Source of the DNA: Kribbella sp. VKM Ac-2568
Lineage (GTDB): Bacteria; Actinomycetota; Actinomycetes; Propionibacteriales; Kribbellaceae
Direction of reading: 5' to 3'
Length of the DNA stretch: 64,000 nt
Assembly: GCF_004345365.1 (NCBI RefSeq)
Contig: NZ_SLVF01000012.1
Coordinates: 62,001 to 126,000, forward strand
The notes under the pieces are model-generated. The model had not been told where the DNA came from, did no database searches, and worked only from the letters and a program-made list of their open reading frames with translations. The translations under genes were made by a program, and so were the position numbers. How positions within the stretch are numbered: the stretch's first letter is position 1; the number at the start of each line of letters is the position of its first letter. Of the stretch, positions 7,374 through 15,501 are shown piece after piece.

Positions 7374-9635
7374 ATGCACGCATTGCTCGATCGTCTCGGC
7401 CGGGGGGCCGCTCGTCGTCACTGGTTCGTCATCGGCGGCTGGGTGGTGCTTGTCGCGGGGCTGTTCGTCCTCCGCTCGGCGTTCGGTGGCACCTATGTCA
7501 ACGACTACACGGTCCCGGGCAGCGAGTCCTCGGCCGGCCTGAGCGTGCTGAACAAGGACTTCTCGAACCAGGGCGGTTACTCCGGCTCCATCGTCTTCCA
7601 CGCGAAGTCCGGCAAGGTCTCGGATCAGGCCGACGCGGTCAAGACGTCGATGGCGGCCGTTGCCAAACTCCCCGATGTCGTCGCGGCCACCGATCCGCTG
7701 GCGACCTCGCAGACGGCGTACATCTCCAAAGATGGGGCCGTCGTCAACGCTCCCGTCTCGTTCTCGGTCGTGCCGGCGTCGCTCGACGCGACGTACCTCG
7801 ACTCGCTGGACGCGGCCGTCCAACCGGCCAGGGCCGCCGGCCTCGAGGTGGAGTACGGCGGCGGCGCCGGGCAGATCGGGAAGCAGGCGGATGACGCGCT
7901 CTCGGAGGCGATCGGCCTCGGGCTCGCATTGTTGCTGCTGTTCTTGATGTTCCGGTCCATCGTGGCGGCCGGGTTGCCACTGGTCTCCGCGGTCTTCAGC
8001 GTCGGCGGGGGACTCGCCATCCTCGGCCTGCTCGCCGCCGTGAAGGACTTCCCGGTCTCGGCACCGACGGTTGCCACCCTGCTCGGCCTGGGAGTCGCGA
8101 TCGACTACGGGCTCTTCCTGGTGTCCCGCCACCGTGAACAGTTGGACGACGGTATGACGGTCGAGGAATCGGTCGGCCGGGCGGAATCGACCTCAGGCGC
8201 CGCGATCCTGGTCGCCGGCGGAACGGTGGTCATCGCGATCCTCGGGCTGTACGTCTCGGGCGTGCCGTTCGTCGGCGCCCTCGGGCTCTCGTCAGCCATC
8301 GTGGTCGCAGTCACCGTCCTCGCCGCCCTCACCCTCATCCCGGCCATGCTCGGCCTGGCGAAGCTGCTGGTCCTCAACCGCGCGGACCGGCAGCACCTGG
8401 TGGCAGAGCGCGCGGTTGAAGCCGAGCTCCCGGACGAGGTCGCAGTCGCGGAGCACCGGGCGGAGGAGCGGGAGCGACGCGACGCGAAGCACGAGCAGAG
8501 CGCCTTCGCCCGATGGGGACGCCGGGTGAGCGACAAGCCGTGGCCCTACGGCATTGTCGCCACGCTCGTCCTGCTCGTCCTGGCCATCCCGCTGCTGTCG
8601 ATGAACCTGGGTCAACTCGATGCCGGCACCGACCCGGCCGCCGATTCGAGCCGCAAGGCGTACGACCTGGTGGCCGAGGGATTCGGTCCGGGCGCCAACG
8701 GCCCGCTGACGGTGGTCGTGACGCTTCCGAGTGAGAGTTCGACCGACAAACAGACCCTGTTGACCAACCTTGCATCCACCCTGCAGAAGCAGGCGGGTGT
8801 GGCCGCCGTACAGCCACCCAGTACGAACAGCGCCGGCACCACGGCGATCATCAACGTCATCCCGACCACCTCACCGTCGTCGGCGGACACCGAGGACCTG
8901 GTCAACCGGATCCGGGACGACGTGTTGGCGGGTCAGCAGGAGAAGACCTACGTCGTCGGCACCACCGCGGGGTACGTCGACTTCACCGAGAAGGTGGCCG
9001 GGCGGATGCTGTGGCTGATCGGCGCCGTCGTACTGCTGGCCTTCCTGCTGCTCACGGTCGCCTTCCGGTCGATCCTGATCGGGGTCAAGGCCGCGATCCT
9101 CAACCTGCTGTCGGTCGGTGCCGCGTACGGCGTCATCGTCGCCGTCTTCCAGTGGGGCTGGGGATCCTCGCTGGTGGGGATCGAGGAGAAGGTTCCGATC
9201 CCGTCCTTCGTGCCGATGCTGATGTTCGCCATCGTGTTCGGGCTGTCGATGGACTACGAGGTGTTCCTGCTGTCCCGGGTCCATGAGGCGTGGATCGCGA
9301 CCAAGGACAGCCATCGCGCGGTGGCGATCGGGATCGGCGCGACGGCCCGCGTGATCACGACGGCGGCGGCGATCATGGTCGTCGTCTTCCTGAGCTTCGT
9401 CCTCGATGACGACCCGACCGTGAAGATGCTCGCGGTCGGTATGGCGGTCGCGGTGCTCATCGACGCCAGCATCGTGCGGATGGTGCTCGTCCCGTCGGTG
9501 ATGACGCTGCTCGGCGACAAGGCGTGGTGGCTCCCGCGCTGGCTGGACCGGATCATCCCGGACATCCAGCTCGAGGGTGGCCCCACCCCGCAGCCGCCGG
9601 CGCGCGAGACCCCGGCCCCCGAACGCGTCTCCTGA
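7374..9635 (+). CDS. MMPL/RND-superfamily transporter
   Basis: 753-aa integral membrane exporter of the MMPL family, which moves lipids or hydrophobic compounds using the proton gradient. It has the two-fold repeat: TM1 (HWFVIGGWVVLVAGLFVL) plus an extracytoplasmic domain, then five helices, a charged cytoplasmic loop (about residues 340-380), and a second copy. The family signatures GLGVAIDYGLFLVSRHRE and FGLSMDYEVFLLSRVHEAW are present. ATG 7374 is chosen because GGGAAGG sits just upstream and the signal-anchor helix follows; the frame is open further upstream without a ribosome site. The next gene is separated by a strong terminator. Substrate unknown. Confidence 0.92.
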   Translation: MHALLDRLGRGAARRHWFVIGGWVVLVAGLFVLRSAFGGTYVNDYTVPGSESSAGLSVLNKDFSNQGGYSGSIVFHAKSGKVSDQADAVKTSMAAVAKLPDVVAATDPLATSQTAYISKDGAVVNAPVSFSVVPASLDATYLDSLDAAVQPARAAGLEVEYGGGAGQIGKQADDALSEAIGLGLALLLLFLMFRSIVAAGLPLVSAVFSVGGGLAILGLLAAVKDFPVSAPTVATLLGLGVAIDYGLFLVSRHREQLDDGMTVEESVGRAESTSGAAILVAGGTVVIAILGLYVSGVPFVGALGLSSAIVVAVTVLAALTLIPAMLGLAKLLVLNRADRQHLVAERAVEAELPDEVAVAEHRAEERERRDAKHEQSAFARWGRRVSDKPWPYGIVATLVLLVLAIPLLSMNLGQLDAGTDPAADSSRKAYDLVAEGFGPGANGPLTVVVTLPSESSTDKQTLLTNLASTLQKQAGVAAVQPPSTNSAGTTAIINVIPTTSPSSADTEDLVNRIRDDVLAGQQEKTYVVGTTAGYVDFTEKVAGRMLWLIGAVVLLAFLLLTVAFRSILIGVKAAILNLLSVGAAYGVIVAVFQWGWGSSLVGIEEKVPIPSFVPMLMFAIVFGLSMDYEVFLLSRVHEAWIATKDSHRAVAIGIGATARVITTAAAIMVVVFLSFVLDDDPTVKMLAVGMAVAVLIDASIVRMVLVPSVMTLLGDKAWWLPRWLDRIIPDIQLEGGPTPQPPARETPAPERVS

Positions 9636-9668
9636 CACCCAGCCGGTTCCAGGACGCCCAGCAGGTTT

Positions 9669-9706
9669 CCTGACCCCGGGTGGCTTCCTCGCTACCCGGG
9701 GTCAGG
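9669..9706 (+). terminator. Hairpin terminator after the MMPL gene
   Basis: Perfect 13-bp inverted repeat, CCTGACCCCGGGT and ACCCGGGGTCAGG, with a 12-nt loop, between the MMPL gene and ilvD. Confidence 0.8.
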
Positions 9707-9741
9707 TTCCAGAACCGTGTCCGGGTCCTAGAGTGAGGACC

Positions 9742-11439
9742 ATGTCGACCGATGCCACGCAGACCACGCCCGACATCAAGCCGAGGAGCCGGACCGTCAC
9801 GGACGGGCTCGAGGCCACAGCGTCCCGGGGGATGCTCCGGGCGGTCGGGATGGGGGACGACGACTGGCTGAAGCCGCAGATCGGGGTGGCTTCCAGCTGG
9901 AACGAGATCACCCCTTGCAACCTGTCCCTCGACCGGCTCGCCAAGGCCGTCAAGGACGGCGTGCACGCGGCGAGTGGGTATCCGCTGGAGTTCGGCACGA
10001 TCAGCGTGTCCGACGGCATCTCGATGGGCCACGTCGGGATGCACTACTCGCTGGTGAGCCGCGAGATCATCGCCGACTCGGTGGAGACGGTGATGGAGGC
10101 CGAGCGGCTCGACGGCTCCGTACTGCTGGCCGGCTGTGACAAGTCGCTGCCCGGCATGCTGATGGCAGCGGCCCGGCTCGATCTCGCGTCGGTCTTCCTG
10201 TACGCCGGGTCGATCATGCCGGGGAGGCTCGGCGACAAGGACGTCACGATCATCGACGCCTTCGAGGCTGTCGGTGCTTGCGCGCGAGGGTTGATCAGCC
10301 GCGAGGACGTGGACGCCGTCGAGCGCGCGATCTGCCCTGGTGAGGGTGCCTGCGGTGGGATGTACACGGCGAACACGATGGCCTCAGCGGCTGAGGCACT
10401 CGGTATGTCGTTGCCGGGCTCGGCTGCTCCGCCTGCGGTGGATCGCCGTCGCGACGGGTTTGCCCGCAAGTCGGGCGAGGCGGTGGTGAATCTGCTGGCG
10501 AACGGGATCACGGCCCGACAGATCCTCACCAAGGAAGCGTTCGAGAACGCGATCGCCGTGGTGATGGCGCTGGGTGGCTCCACCAACGCGGTACTGCATC
10601 TGCTGGCGATCGCTCGTGAGGCCGAGGTGGATCTGGCCCTCGACGACTTCAACCGGATCGGCGACAAGGTCCCGCACCTGGGCGACCTGAAGCCGTTCGG
10701 CCGGTACGTGATGACGGATGTCGACCGCGTCGGCGGGATCCCGGTGGTGATGCGGGCCTTGCTCGACGCCGATCTGCTGCACGGCGACTGCCTGACCGTG
10801 ACGGGCAAGACGCTCGCGGAGAACCTGGCCGACATCGCGCCGCCCGATGTCGACGGCACGATCATCCGCGCGCTGGACCGGCCGATCCACGGCACCGGCG
10901 GCATCACCATCCTCAAGGGCACGCTCGCGCCGGAAGGCGCCGTGGTGAAGAGCGCGGGCTTCGACAGCGACGTGTTCGAGGGGACCGCGCGGGTGTTCGA
11001 CGGCGAGCGGGGCGCGATGGACGCGGTCGAGGACGGCTCGCTGAAGGCCGGTGACGTGGTGGTGATCCGGTACGAGGGTCCGAAAGGCGGCCCGGGGATG
11101 CGCGAGATGCTCGCGGTCACCGGCGCGATCAAGGGCGCGGGCCTCGGCAAGGACGTCCTGCTGCTGACCGACGGCCGCTTCTCCGGCGGTACGACGGGAC
11201 TCTGCGTCGGACATGTCGCCCCGGAAGCGGTGGACGGCGGCCCGATCGCCTTCGTCCGCGATGGCGACCGGATCACCCTCGACGTGAAGAACCGGACCCT
11301 CGAGCTGCACGTGGAACCGGAGGAGCTGGAGCGGCGCCGCGAGGGCTGGTCCCCGAAGGAGCCGGCCATCACCAAGGGCGTACTCGGCAAGTACCGCCGG
11401 CTGGTCGGTTCGGCCTCCGAGGGAGCAGTCTGTATCTGA
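9742..11439 (+). CDS. ilvD: Dihydroxy-acid dehydratase
   Basis: Dehydrates 2,3-dihydroxy-isovalerate and 2,3-dihydroxy-3-methylvalerate to the 2-oxo acids that IlvE aminates; last-but-one step of valine and isoleucine synthesis. The 565-aa protein shows the cluster-binding cysteines in AGCDKSLPG and GACGGMYTANTM, with the ILVD/EDD segments MALGGSTNAVLHL and DGRFSGGTTGLCVGHVAPEA. ATG 9742 is the start; the frame is open upstream only through the preceding terminator. It is followed directly by the attenuated ilvB leader, so it probably has its own promoter. Confidence 0.96.
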   Translation: MSTDATQTTPDIKPRSRTVTDGLEATASRGMLRAVGMGDDDWLKPQIGVASSWNEITPCNLSLDRLAKAVKDGVHAASGYPLEFGTISVSDGISMGHVGMHYSLVSREIIADSVETVMEAERLDGSVLLAGCDKSLPGMLMAAARLDLASVFLYAGSIMPGRLGDKDVTIIDAFEAVGACARGLISREDVDAVERAICPGEGACGGMYTANTMASAAEALGMSLPGSAAPPAVDRRRDGFARKSGEAVVNLLANGITARQILTKEAFENAIAVVMALGGSTNAVLHLLAIAREAEVDLALDDFNRIGDKVPHLGDLKPFGRYVMTDVDRVGGIPVVMRALLDADLLHGDCLTVTGKTLAENLADIAPPDVDGTIIRALDRPIHGTGGITILKGTLAPEGAVVKSAGFDSDVFEGTARVFDGERGAMDAVEDGSLKAGDVVVIRYEGPKGGPGMREMLAVTGAIKGAGLGKDVLLLTDGRFSGGTTGLCVGHVAPEAVDGGPIAFVRDGDRITLDVKNRTLELHVEPEELERRREGWSPKEPAITKGVLGKYRRLVGSASEGAVCI

Positions 11440-11537
11440 CGTCCTAAACTGTTCAGAAGTAAGACGAGCATCTCAACTGGTGGGACGGAACTCCGCCAGG
11501 CTTGACCGGATCGAGGGGAGTCGGCAAAGGTGACTGC

Positions 11538-11579
11538 ATGCGATCGATTCTCCTCGTACTTGTGCGGCGCGCCGACTGA
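11538..11579 (+). CDS. ilvB leader peptide MRSILLVLVRRAD
   Basis: 13-codon ORF with a run Ile-Leu-Leu-Val-Leu-Val, six consecutive codons for the end products of the pathway. AAAGG lies seven bases before the ATG. It is followed by a hairpin plus T-run before ilvB, the standard layout of an attenuator leader. Ribosome stalling when charged Ile, Leu or Val tRNA is scarce would favour read-through. Confidence 0.9.
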   Translation: MRSILLVLVRRAD

Positions 11580-11600
11580 CGCGACCCTGAGTCGAGCGCG

Positions 11601-11639
11601 CCCCCTTCAGCCCACCCGGCGGAGGGGGTTTTCTTTTTG
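11601..11639 (+). terminator. Attenuator terminator upstream of ilvB
   Basis: CCCCCT/AGGGGG stem followed by TTTTCTTTTT, a rare strong U-run in this GC-rich DNA. It lies 115 bp before the ilvB start. Confidence 0.85.
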
Positions 11640-11753
11640 TACGGGAGGCTTTCTGTGATCCAGAAGCCACCCAACCGGGCCCCAGGGCCGAGGACGATCG
11701 ATCGCCGAACGGCCCAAGAAAAGAACCACCGTGACTGACAAGGGAAGGCACTC

Positions 11754-13499
11754 ATGAGTGAGCAGCTGACCGGGGCACAGGCTCTGATCCGCGCACTGGA
11801 ACATGCCGGAGTGGACACCGTCTTCGGCATCCCGGGCGGGGCGATCCTCCCGGCGTACGACCCGATGCTCGACTCGACCCAGATCCGCCACATCCTGGTA
11901 CGTCACGAGCAGGGCGCCGGCCACGCCGCCCAGGGCTACGCCTCCGCCACCGGCAAGACCGGCGTCTGTATGGCGACCTCCGGACCGGGCGCGACCAACC
12001 TGGTGACGCCGATCGCCGACGCGTACATGGACTCGGTGCCATTGGTCGCGATCACCGGCCAGGTGGCCAGCGCCGCGATCGGCACGGACGCCTTCCAGGA
12101 GGCGGACATCCGCGGCATCACGATGCCGATCACCAAGCACAACTTCCTGGTCAACGACCCGAACGAGATCGCCAGCACGATCGCCGAGGCGTTCTATATC
12201 GCCTCGACCGGCCGCCCCGGCCCGGTGCTCGTCGACGTCACCAAGGACGCGATGCAGGCCAAGGTGGACTTCCAGTGGCCGACTGAGCTCTCGCTGCCCG
12301 GATACCGCCCGGTGACCCGCCCGCACCCCAAGCAGGTGCGCGAGGCGGCCCGGCTGATCGTCGCCGCCGAGAAGCCCGTCCTGTACGTCGGGGGCGGCGT
12401 GATCCGAGCCAAGGCGCACGTCGAGCTGAAGGAGCTCGCCGAGAAGCTCGGCATCCCGGTGGTCACCACCCTGATGGCGCGGGGCGCTCTGCCCGACACC
12501 CACCAACTGCACTTCGGCATGCCCGGCATGCACGGCTCGGTCTCGGCCGTCGGCGCACTCCAGCGGTCTGATCTGCTGATCTGTCTCGGCGCGCGGTTCG
12601 ACGACCGCGTGACCGGCCAGCTCTCCTCGTTCGCCCCCGAGGCGAAGGTGATCCACGCGGACATCGACCCGGCCGAGATCGGCAAGAACCGCGCCGCCGA
12701 TGTGCCGATCGTGGGTGACTGCAAGGAGGTCATCGTCGACTTGATCGCGGCGCTGACCACCGAGATCGCGAACTCCCACACCCCGGACTACTCCAGCTGG
12801 CGCAACCTGCTGGACTCGGTGAAGGCGAAGTACCCGGTCGGGTACGACGAGCCGGAGGACGGCAGCCTCTCCCCGCAGTACGTGATCCAGCGGATCGGGC
12901 AGATCGCCGGCCCGGACGCCATCTACACCAGCGGCGTCGGGCAGCACCAGATGTGGGCCGCGCACTACCTGCCGTTCGAGAAGCCGCTGCACTGGCTGAA
13001 CTCCGGCGGCCTCGGCACGATGGGGTACTCCGTGCCTGCCGCGATGGGCGCCAAGGTGGCCCGGCCGGACAAGACGGTGTGGGCGATCGACGGCGACGGC
13101 TGCTTCCAGATGACGAACCAGGAGCTCGTCACCTGTGCGCTGGAGGGCATCCCGATCAAGGTCGCGGTGATCAACAACCAGTCGCTCGGCATGGTCCGGC
13201 AGTGGCAGACGCTGTTCTACGACAAGCGCTACTCCAACACCGACCTGCACTCGGCCCGGATCCCGGACTTCGCCAAGCTGGCCGAGGCGATGGGCGGCGT
13301 CGGGCTGCGGTGCTCGGACAAGGACTCCGTGGACGCCACCATCGAGAAGGCGATGGCTGTCACCGACGCGCCGGTGGTGGTCGACTTCGTCGTGCACCGC
13401 GACGCGATGGTCTGGCCGATGGTTGCCGCCGGCACCAGTAACGACGACATCCAGATCGCCCGCGACATGGCCCCCAACTGGGACTCGGAGGAACTGTAG
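11754..13499 (+). CDS. ilvB: Acetolactate synthase large (catalytic) subunit
   Basis: TPP-dependent condensation of pyruvate with pyruvate or 2-oxobutyrate, the committed step to valine/leucine and isoleucine. The 581-aa protein has the N-terminal pyrimidine-binding domain with catalytic Glu52 in RHEQGAGHAAQGYA, a central FAD/NAD-type domain, and the C-terminal PP-binding motif GDGCFQMTNQEL...VINN. AAGGGAAGG precedes the ATG. Preceded by an attenuator and followed by the regulatory subunit ilvN and by ilvC, so an ilvBNC operon is likely. Confidence 0.97.
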   Translation: MSEQLTGAQALIRALEHAGVDTVFGIPGGAILPAYDPMLDSTQIRHILVRHEQGAGHAAQGYASATGKTGVCMATSGPGATNLVTPIADAYMDSVPLVAITGQVASAAIGTDAFQEADIRGITMPITKHNFLVNDPNEIASTIAEAFYIASTGRPGPVLVDVTKDAMQAKVDFQWPTELSLPGYRPVTRPHPKQVREAARLIVAAEKPVLYVGGGVIRAKAHVELKELAEKLGIPVVTTLMARGALPDTHQLHFGMPGMHGSVSAVGALQRSDLLICLGARFDDRVTGQLSSFAPEAKVIHADIDPAEIGKNRAADVPIVGDCKEVIVDLIAALTTEIANSHTPDYSSWRNLLDSVKAKYPVGYDEPEDGSLSPQYVIQRIGQIAGPDAIYTSGVGQHQMWAAHYLPFEKPLHWLNSGGLGTMGYSVPAAMGAKVARPDKTVWAIDGDGCFQMTNQELVTCALEGIPIKVAVINNQSLGMVRQWQTLFYDKRYSNTDLHSARIPDFAKLAEAMGGVGLRCSDKDSVDATIEKAMAVTDAPVVVDFVVHRDAMVWPMVAAGTSNDDIQIARDMAPNWDSEEL

Positions 13500-13501
13500 A
13501 G

Positions 13502-13585
13502 ATGACCGAGCAGCTCGAGGGAACCATCCAACACAGTCGAACTTGTGCCTCATCGGCGCCCGGAGCGAAGCGAGGACGTCGATGA
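13502..13585 (+). CDS. 27-aa mini-ORF coupling ilvB to ilvN
   Basis: ATG 13502 lies 2 bp after the ilvB stop; its TGA overlaps the ilvN start as ATGA. The DNA near its end, GGAGCGAAGCGAGGACGTCG, is related to the mini-ORF before ilvE, which has exactly the same length and the same overlap. It may act as a reinitiation device rather than make a useful peptide, since ilvN has no good ribosome site of its own. Confidence 0.5.
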   Translation: MTEQLEGTIQHSRTCASSAPGAKRGRR

Positions 13586-14244
13586 GCAAACACACTCTTT
13601 CGATCCTGGTCGAGAACAAGCACGGTGTGCTGGCTCGCGTCGCGGCGCTGATCTCGCGGCGCGGGTTCAACATCGACTCGCTCGCGGTCGGTCCGACCGA
13701 GCACCCGGAGGTGTCCCGGATGACCATCGCGGTCAGCGTGGACGAGCAGCCGCTGGAGCAGATCACCAAGCAGCTGAACAAGCTGGTGAACGTGATCAAG
13801 ATCGTCGAGCTCGAGCCCGCCGCGACCGTGCAGCGCGAACTGCTGCTGGTGAAGGTGAAGGCCGACACCCTCAGCAGGGGACAGGTGCTGGAGACCGTCC
13901 AGCTGTTCCGTGCGAAGGTGGTCGACGTGGCTCCGGACGCGATCACCATCGAGGCGACCGGCAACCCCGAGAAGCTCGAGGCCATGCTCCGGGTGCTGGA
14001 ACCCTTCGGCGTCCGCGAGCTGGTCCAGTCCGGCATGGTCGCGATCGGCCGGGGCAGCCGCTCCATCTCCGACCGCACCCTGCGCCCCGTCCCGGTCCCG
14101 CCGCCGCACGTGGCGACGGGCGAGCCCGCGCTCCAGGCCAGGCCCGCGGGCCAGACGGCCGCGAACGGGGCCAATCCACCGTCCCACCCGGTGCCGGCGC
14201 CGCCGCCGGGTCACCGCCCCGCCGCTCCCGCCCGCCAGGGCTGA
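13582..14244 (+). CDS. ilvN: Acetolactate synthase small (regulatory) subunit, with long C-terminal tail
   Basis: ACT-domain subunit that raises activity of IlvB and gives valine feedback inhibition. The N-terminal ACT domain is at residues 4-80 (HTLSILVENKHGVLARVAAL, GFNIDSLAVGPTEHP), and the second ALS_ss_C domain runs to about 160. The family normally ends near residue 165-175; here about 50 extra Pro/Ala/Gly/Arg-rich residues follow, of low complexity and probably disordered. The start overlaps the stop of the preceding mini-ORF. ilvC follows 108 bp downstream. Confidence 0.95.
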   Translation: MSKHTLSILVENKHGVLARVAALISRRGFNIDSLAVGPTEHPEVSRMTIAVSVDEQPLEQITKQLNKLVNVIKIVELEPAATVQRELLLVKVKADTLSRGQVLETVQLFRAKVVDVAPDAITIEATGNPEKLEAMLRVLEPFGVRELVQSGMVAIGRGSRSISDRTLRPVPVPPPHVATGEPALQARPAGQTAANGANPPSHPVPAPPPGHRPAAPARQG

Positions 14245-14352
14245 CGGCGCATCACCCCGGCCCGCCAGGGTCAGGGCGAACCACCCAGGCCGGCACCGAC
14301 GTACCGATCGTCAGTCGACCCCTCTCAAGAAAATCAAGGAGACGAGCTCCCA

Positions 14353-15384
14353 GTGGCAGCTGAAATGTTCTACGACGACAACGCCGACCTGTCGGTGATC
14401 CAGGGCCGTAACGTGGCCGTGCTCGGCTTCGGCAGCCAGGGCCACGCCCACGCGCTGTCCCTGCGCGACTCCGGCGTCGACGTCCGGGTCGGCCTGCCGG
14501 AGGGGTCCAAGAGCCGCGCCAAGGCCGAGGCCCAGGGGCTGCGGGTGCTGACCCCGTTCGAGGCCTGCGAGGAGGCCGACGTCATCGTCGTGCTGGCTCC
14601 GGACCCGGCCCAGCGTTCCCTCTACAAGGAGGCGATCGAGCCGAACCTGGTCGACGGCGACGCGCTCGTCTTCGGTCACGGCTTCAACATCCGGTTCGGC
14701 TACATCAAGCCCCCGGCCGGCGTCGACGTCTTCATGGTCGCGCCGAAGGGCCCGGGTCACCTGGTCCGTCGTGAGTTCAGCGAGGGTCGCGGCGTGCCGG
14801 TGCTCGTCGCGGTCGAGCAGGACCCGACCGGCAAGGCCTGGGAGCTCGCGCTGTCCTACGCCAAGGGCATCGGCGGCCTGCGGGCCGGCGGGATCAAGAC
14901 CACCTTCACCGAGGAGACCGAGACCGACCTGTTCGGCGAGCAGGCCGTCCTCTGCGGTGGTGTCTCCGCGCTGATCCAGTCCGGCTTCGAGGTGCTGACC
15001 GAGGCCGGCTACCAGCCGGAGGTCGCGTACTTCGAGTGCCTGCACGAGCTGAAGCTGATCGTCGACCTGATCTACGAAGGCGGTATCGCCAAGCAGCGCT
15101 GGTCCGTGTCCGACACCGCCGAGTACGGCGACTACGTGTCCGGCCCGCGGATCATCGACGCCTCGGTGAAGCAGCGGATGAAGGAGGTCCTCGGCGACAT
15201 CACCGACGGCACCTTCGCGGCCCGCTTCATCGCCGACCAGGACGCCGGCGCGCCGGAGTTCGCCGCCTTCCGGAAGAAGAGCGAGGAGCACCCGATCGAG
15301 GCGGTCGGCAAGGACCTGCGCTCCCTGATGGCCTGGGTCAAGTCGCACGACGACGACTATGTGGAGGGCACCTCCGCCCGCTGA
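14353..15384 (+). CDS. ilvC: Ketol-acid reductoisomerase (class I)
   Basis: Mg- and NADPH-dependent isomeroreduction of acetolactate and acetohydroxybutyrate. The 343-aa length is that of the short class I form. Visible: Rossmann motif VLGFGSQGHAHALSL, the VAPKGPGHLVRREF segment, and metal ligands in TETDLFGEQAVLCGG and YFECLHELKLIVDLIYEGG. GTG 14353 follows AAGGAG; an ATG five codons later (14365) is too far from the ribosome site. Third gene of ilvBNC, closed by a hairpin. Confidence 0.97.
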   Translation: MAAEMFYDDNADLSVIQGRNVAVLGFGSQGHAHALSLRDSGVDVRVGLPEGSKSRAKAEAQGLRVLTPFEACEEADVIVVLAPDPAQRSLYKEAIEPNLVDGDALVFGHGFNIRFGYIKPPAGVDVFMVAPKGPGHLVRREFSEGRGVPVLVAVEQDPTGKAWELALSYAKGIGGLRAGGIKTTFTEETETDLFGEQAVLCGGVSALIQSGFEVLTEAGYQPEVAYFECLHELKLIVDLIYEGGIAKQRWSVSDTAEYGDYVSGPRIIDASVKQRMKEVLGDITDGTFAARFIADQDAGAPEFAAFRKKSEEHPIEAVGKDLRSLMAWVKSHDDDYVEGTSAR

Positions 15385-15404
15385 CCGCAGTACCGGCTGG
15401 ACGA

Positions 15405-15439
15405 AACGTCCGGGTCACCGCCTCGGTGGCCCGGACGTT
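15405..15439 (+). terminator. Hairpin terminator after ilvC
   Basis: AACGTCCGGG and CCCGGACGTT pair around an inner CACCG/CGGTG stem, 20 bp past the ilvC stop. Confidence 0.75.
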
Positions 15440-15501
15440 GTCCGTATGTTTGACACAATCGGTGACGGACCGGATCCGGGCGGGTGAGCAGGGGGCTGAG
15501 A

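Larger units (their letters stand above)
11519..11639 (+). promoter_or_regulatory. ilvB transcription attenuator
   Basis: Alternative pairings can be drawn. AGTCGGC (11519-11525), in the ribosome-site region, pairs with GCCGACT (11571-11577) at the end of the leader ORF. GGCGCGCCGACT (11566-11577) instead pairs with AGTCGAGCGCGCC (11590-11602) with one bulge, whose end touches the terminator stem. The terminator is CCCCCT (11601-11606) with AGGGGG (11623-11628) followed by a T-rich run to 11639. Regulation by amino acid supply is inferred from this layout and the leader codons. Confidence 0.82.
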
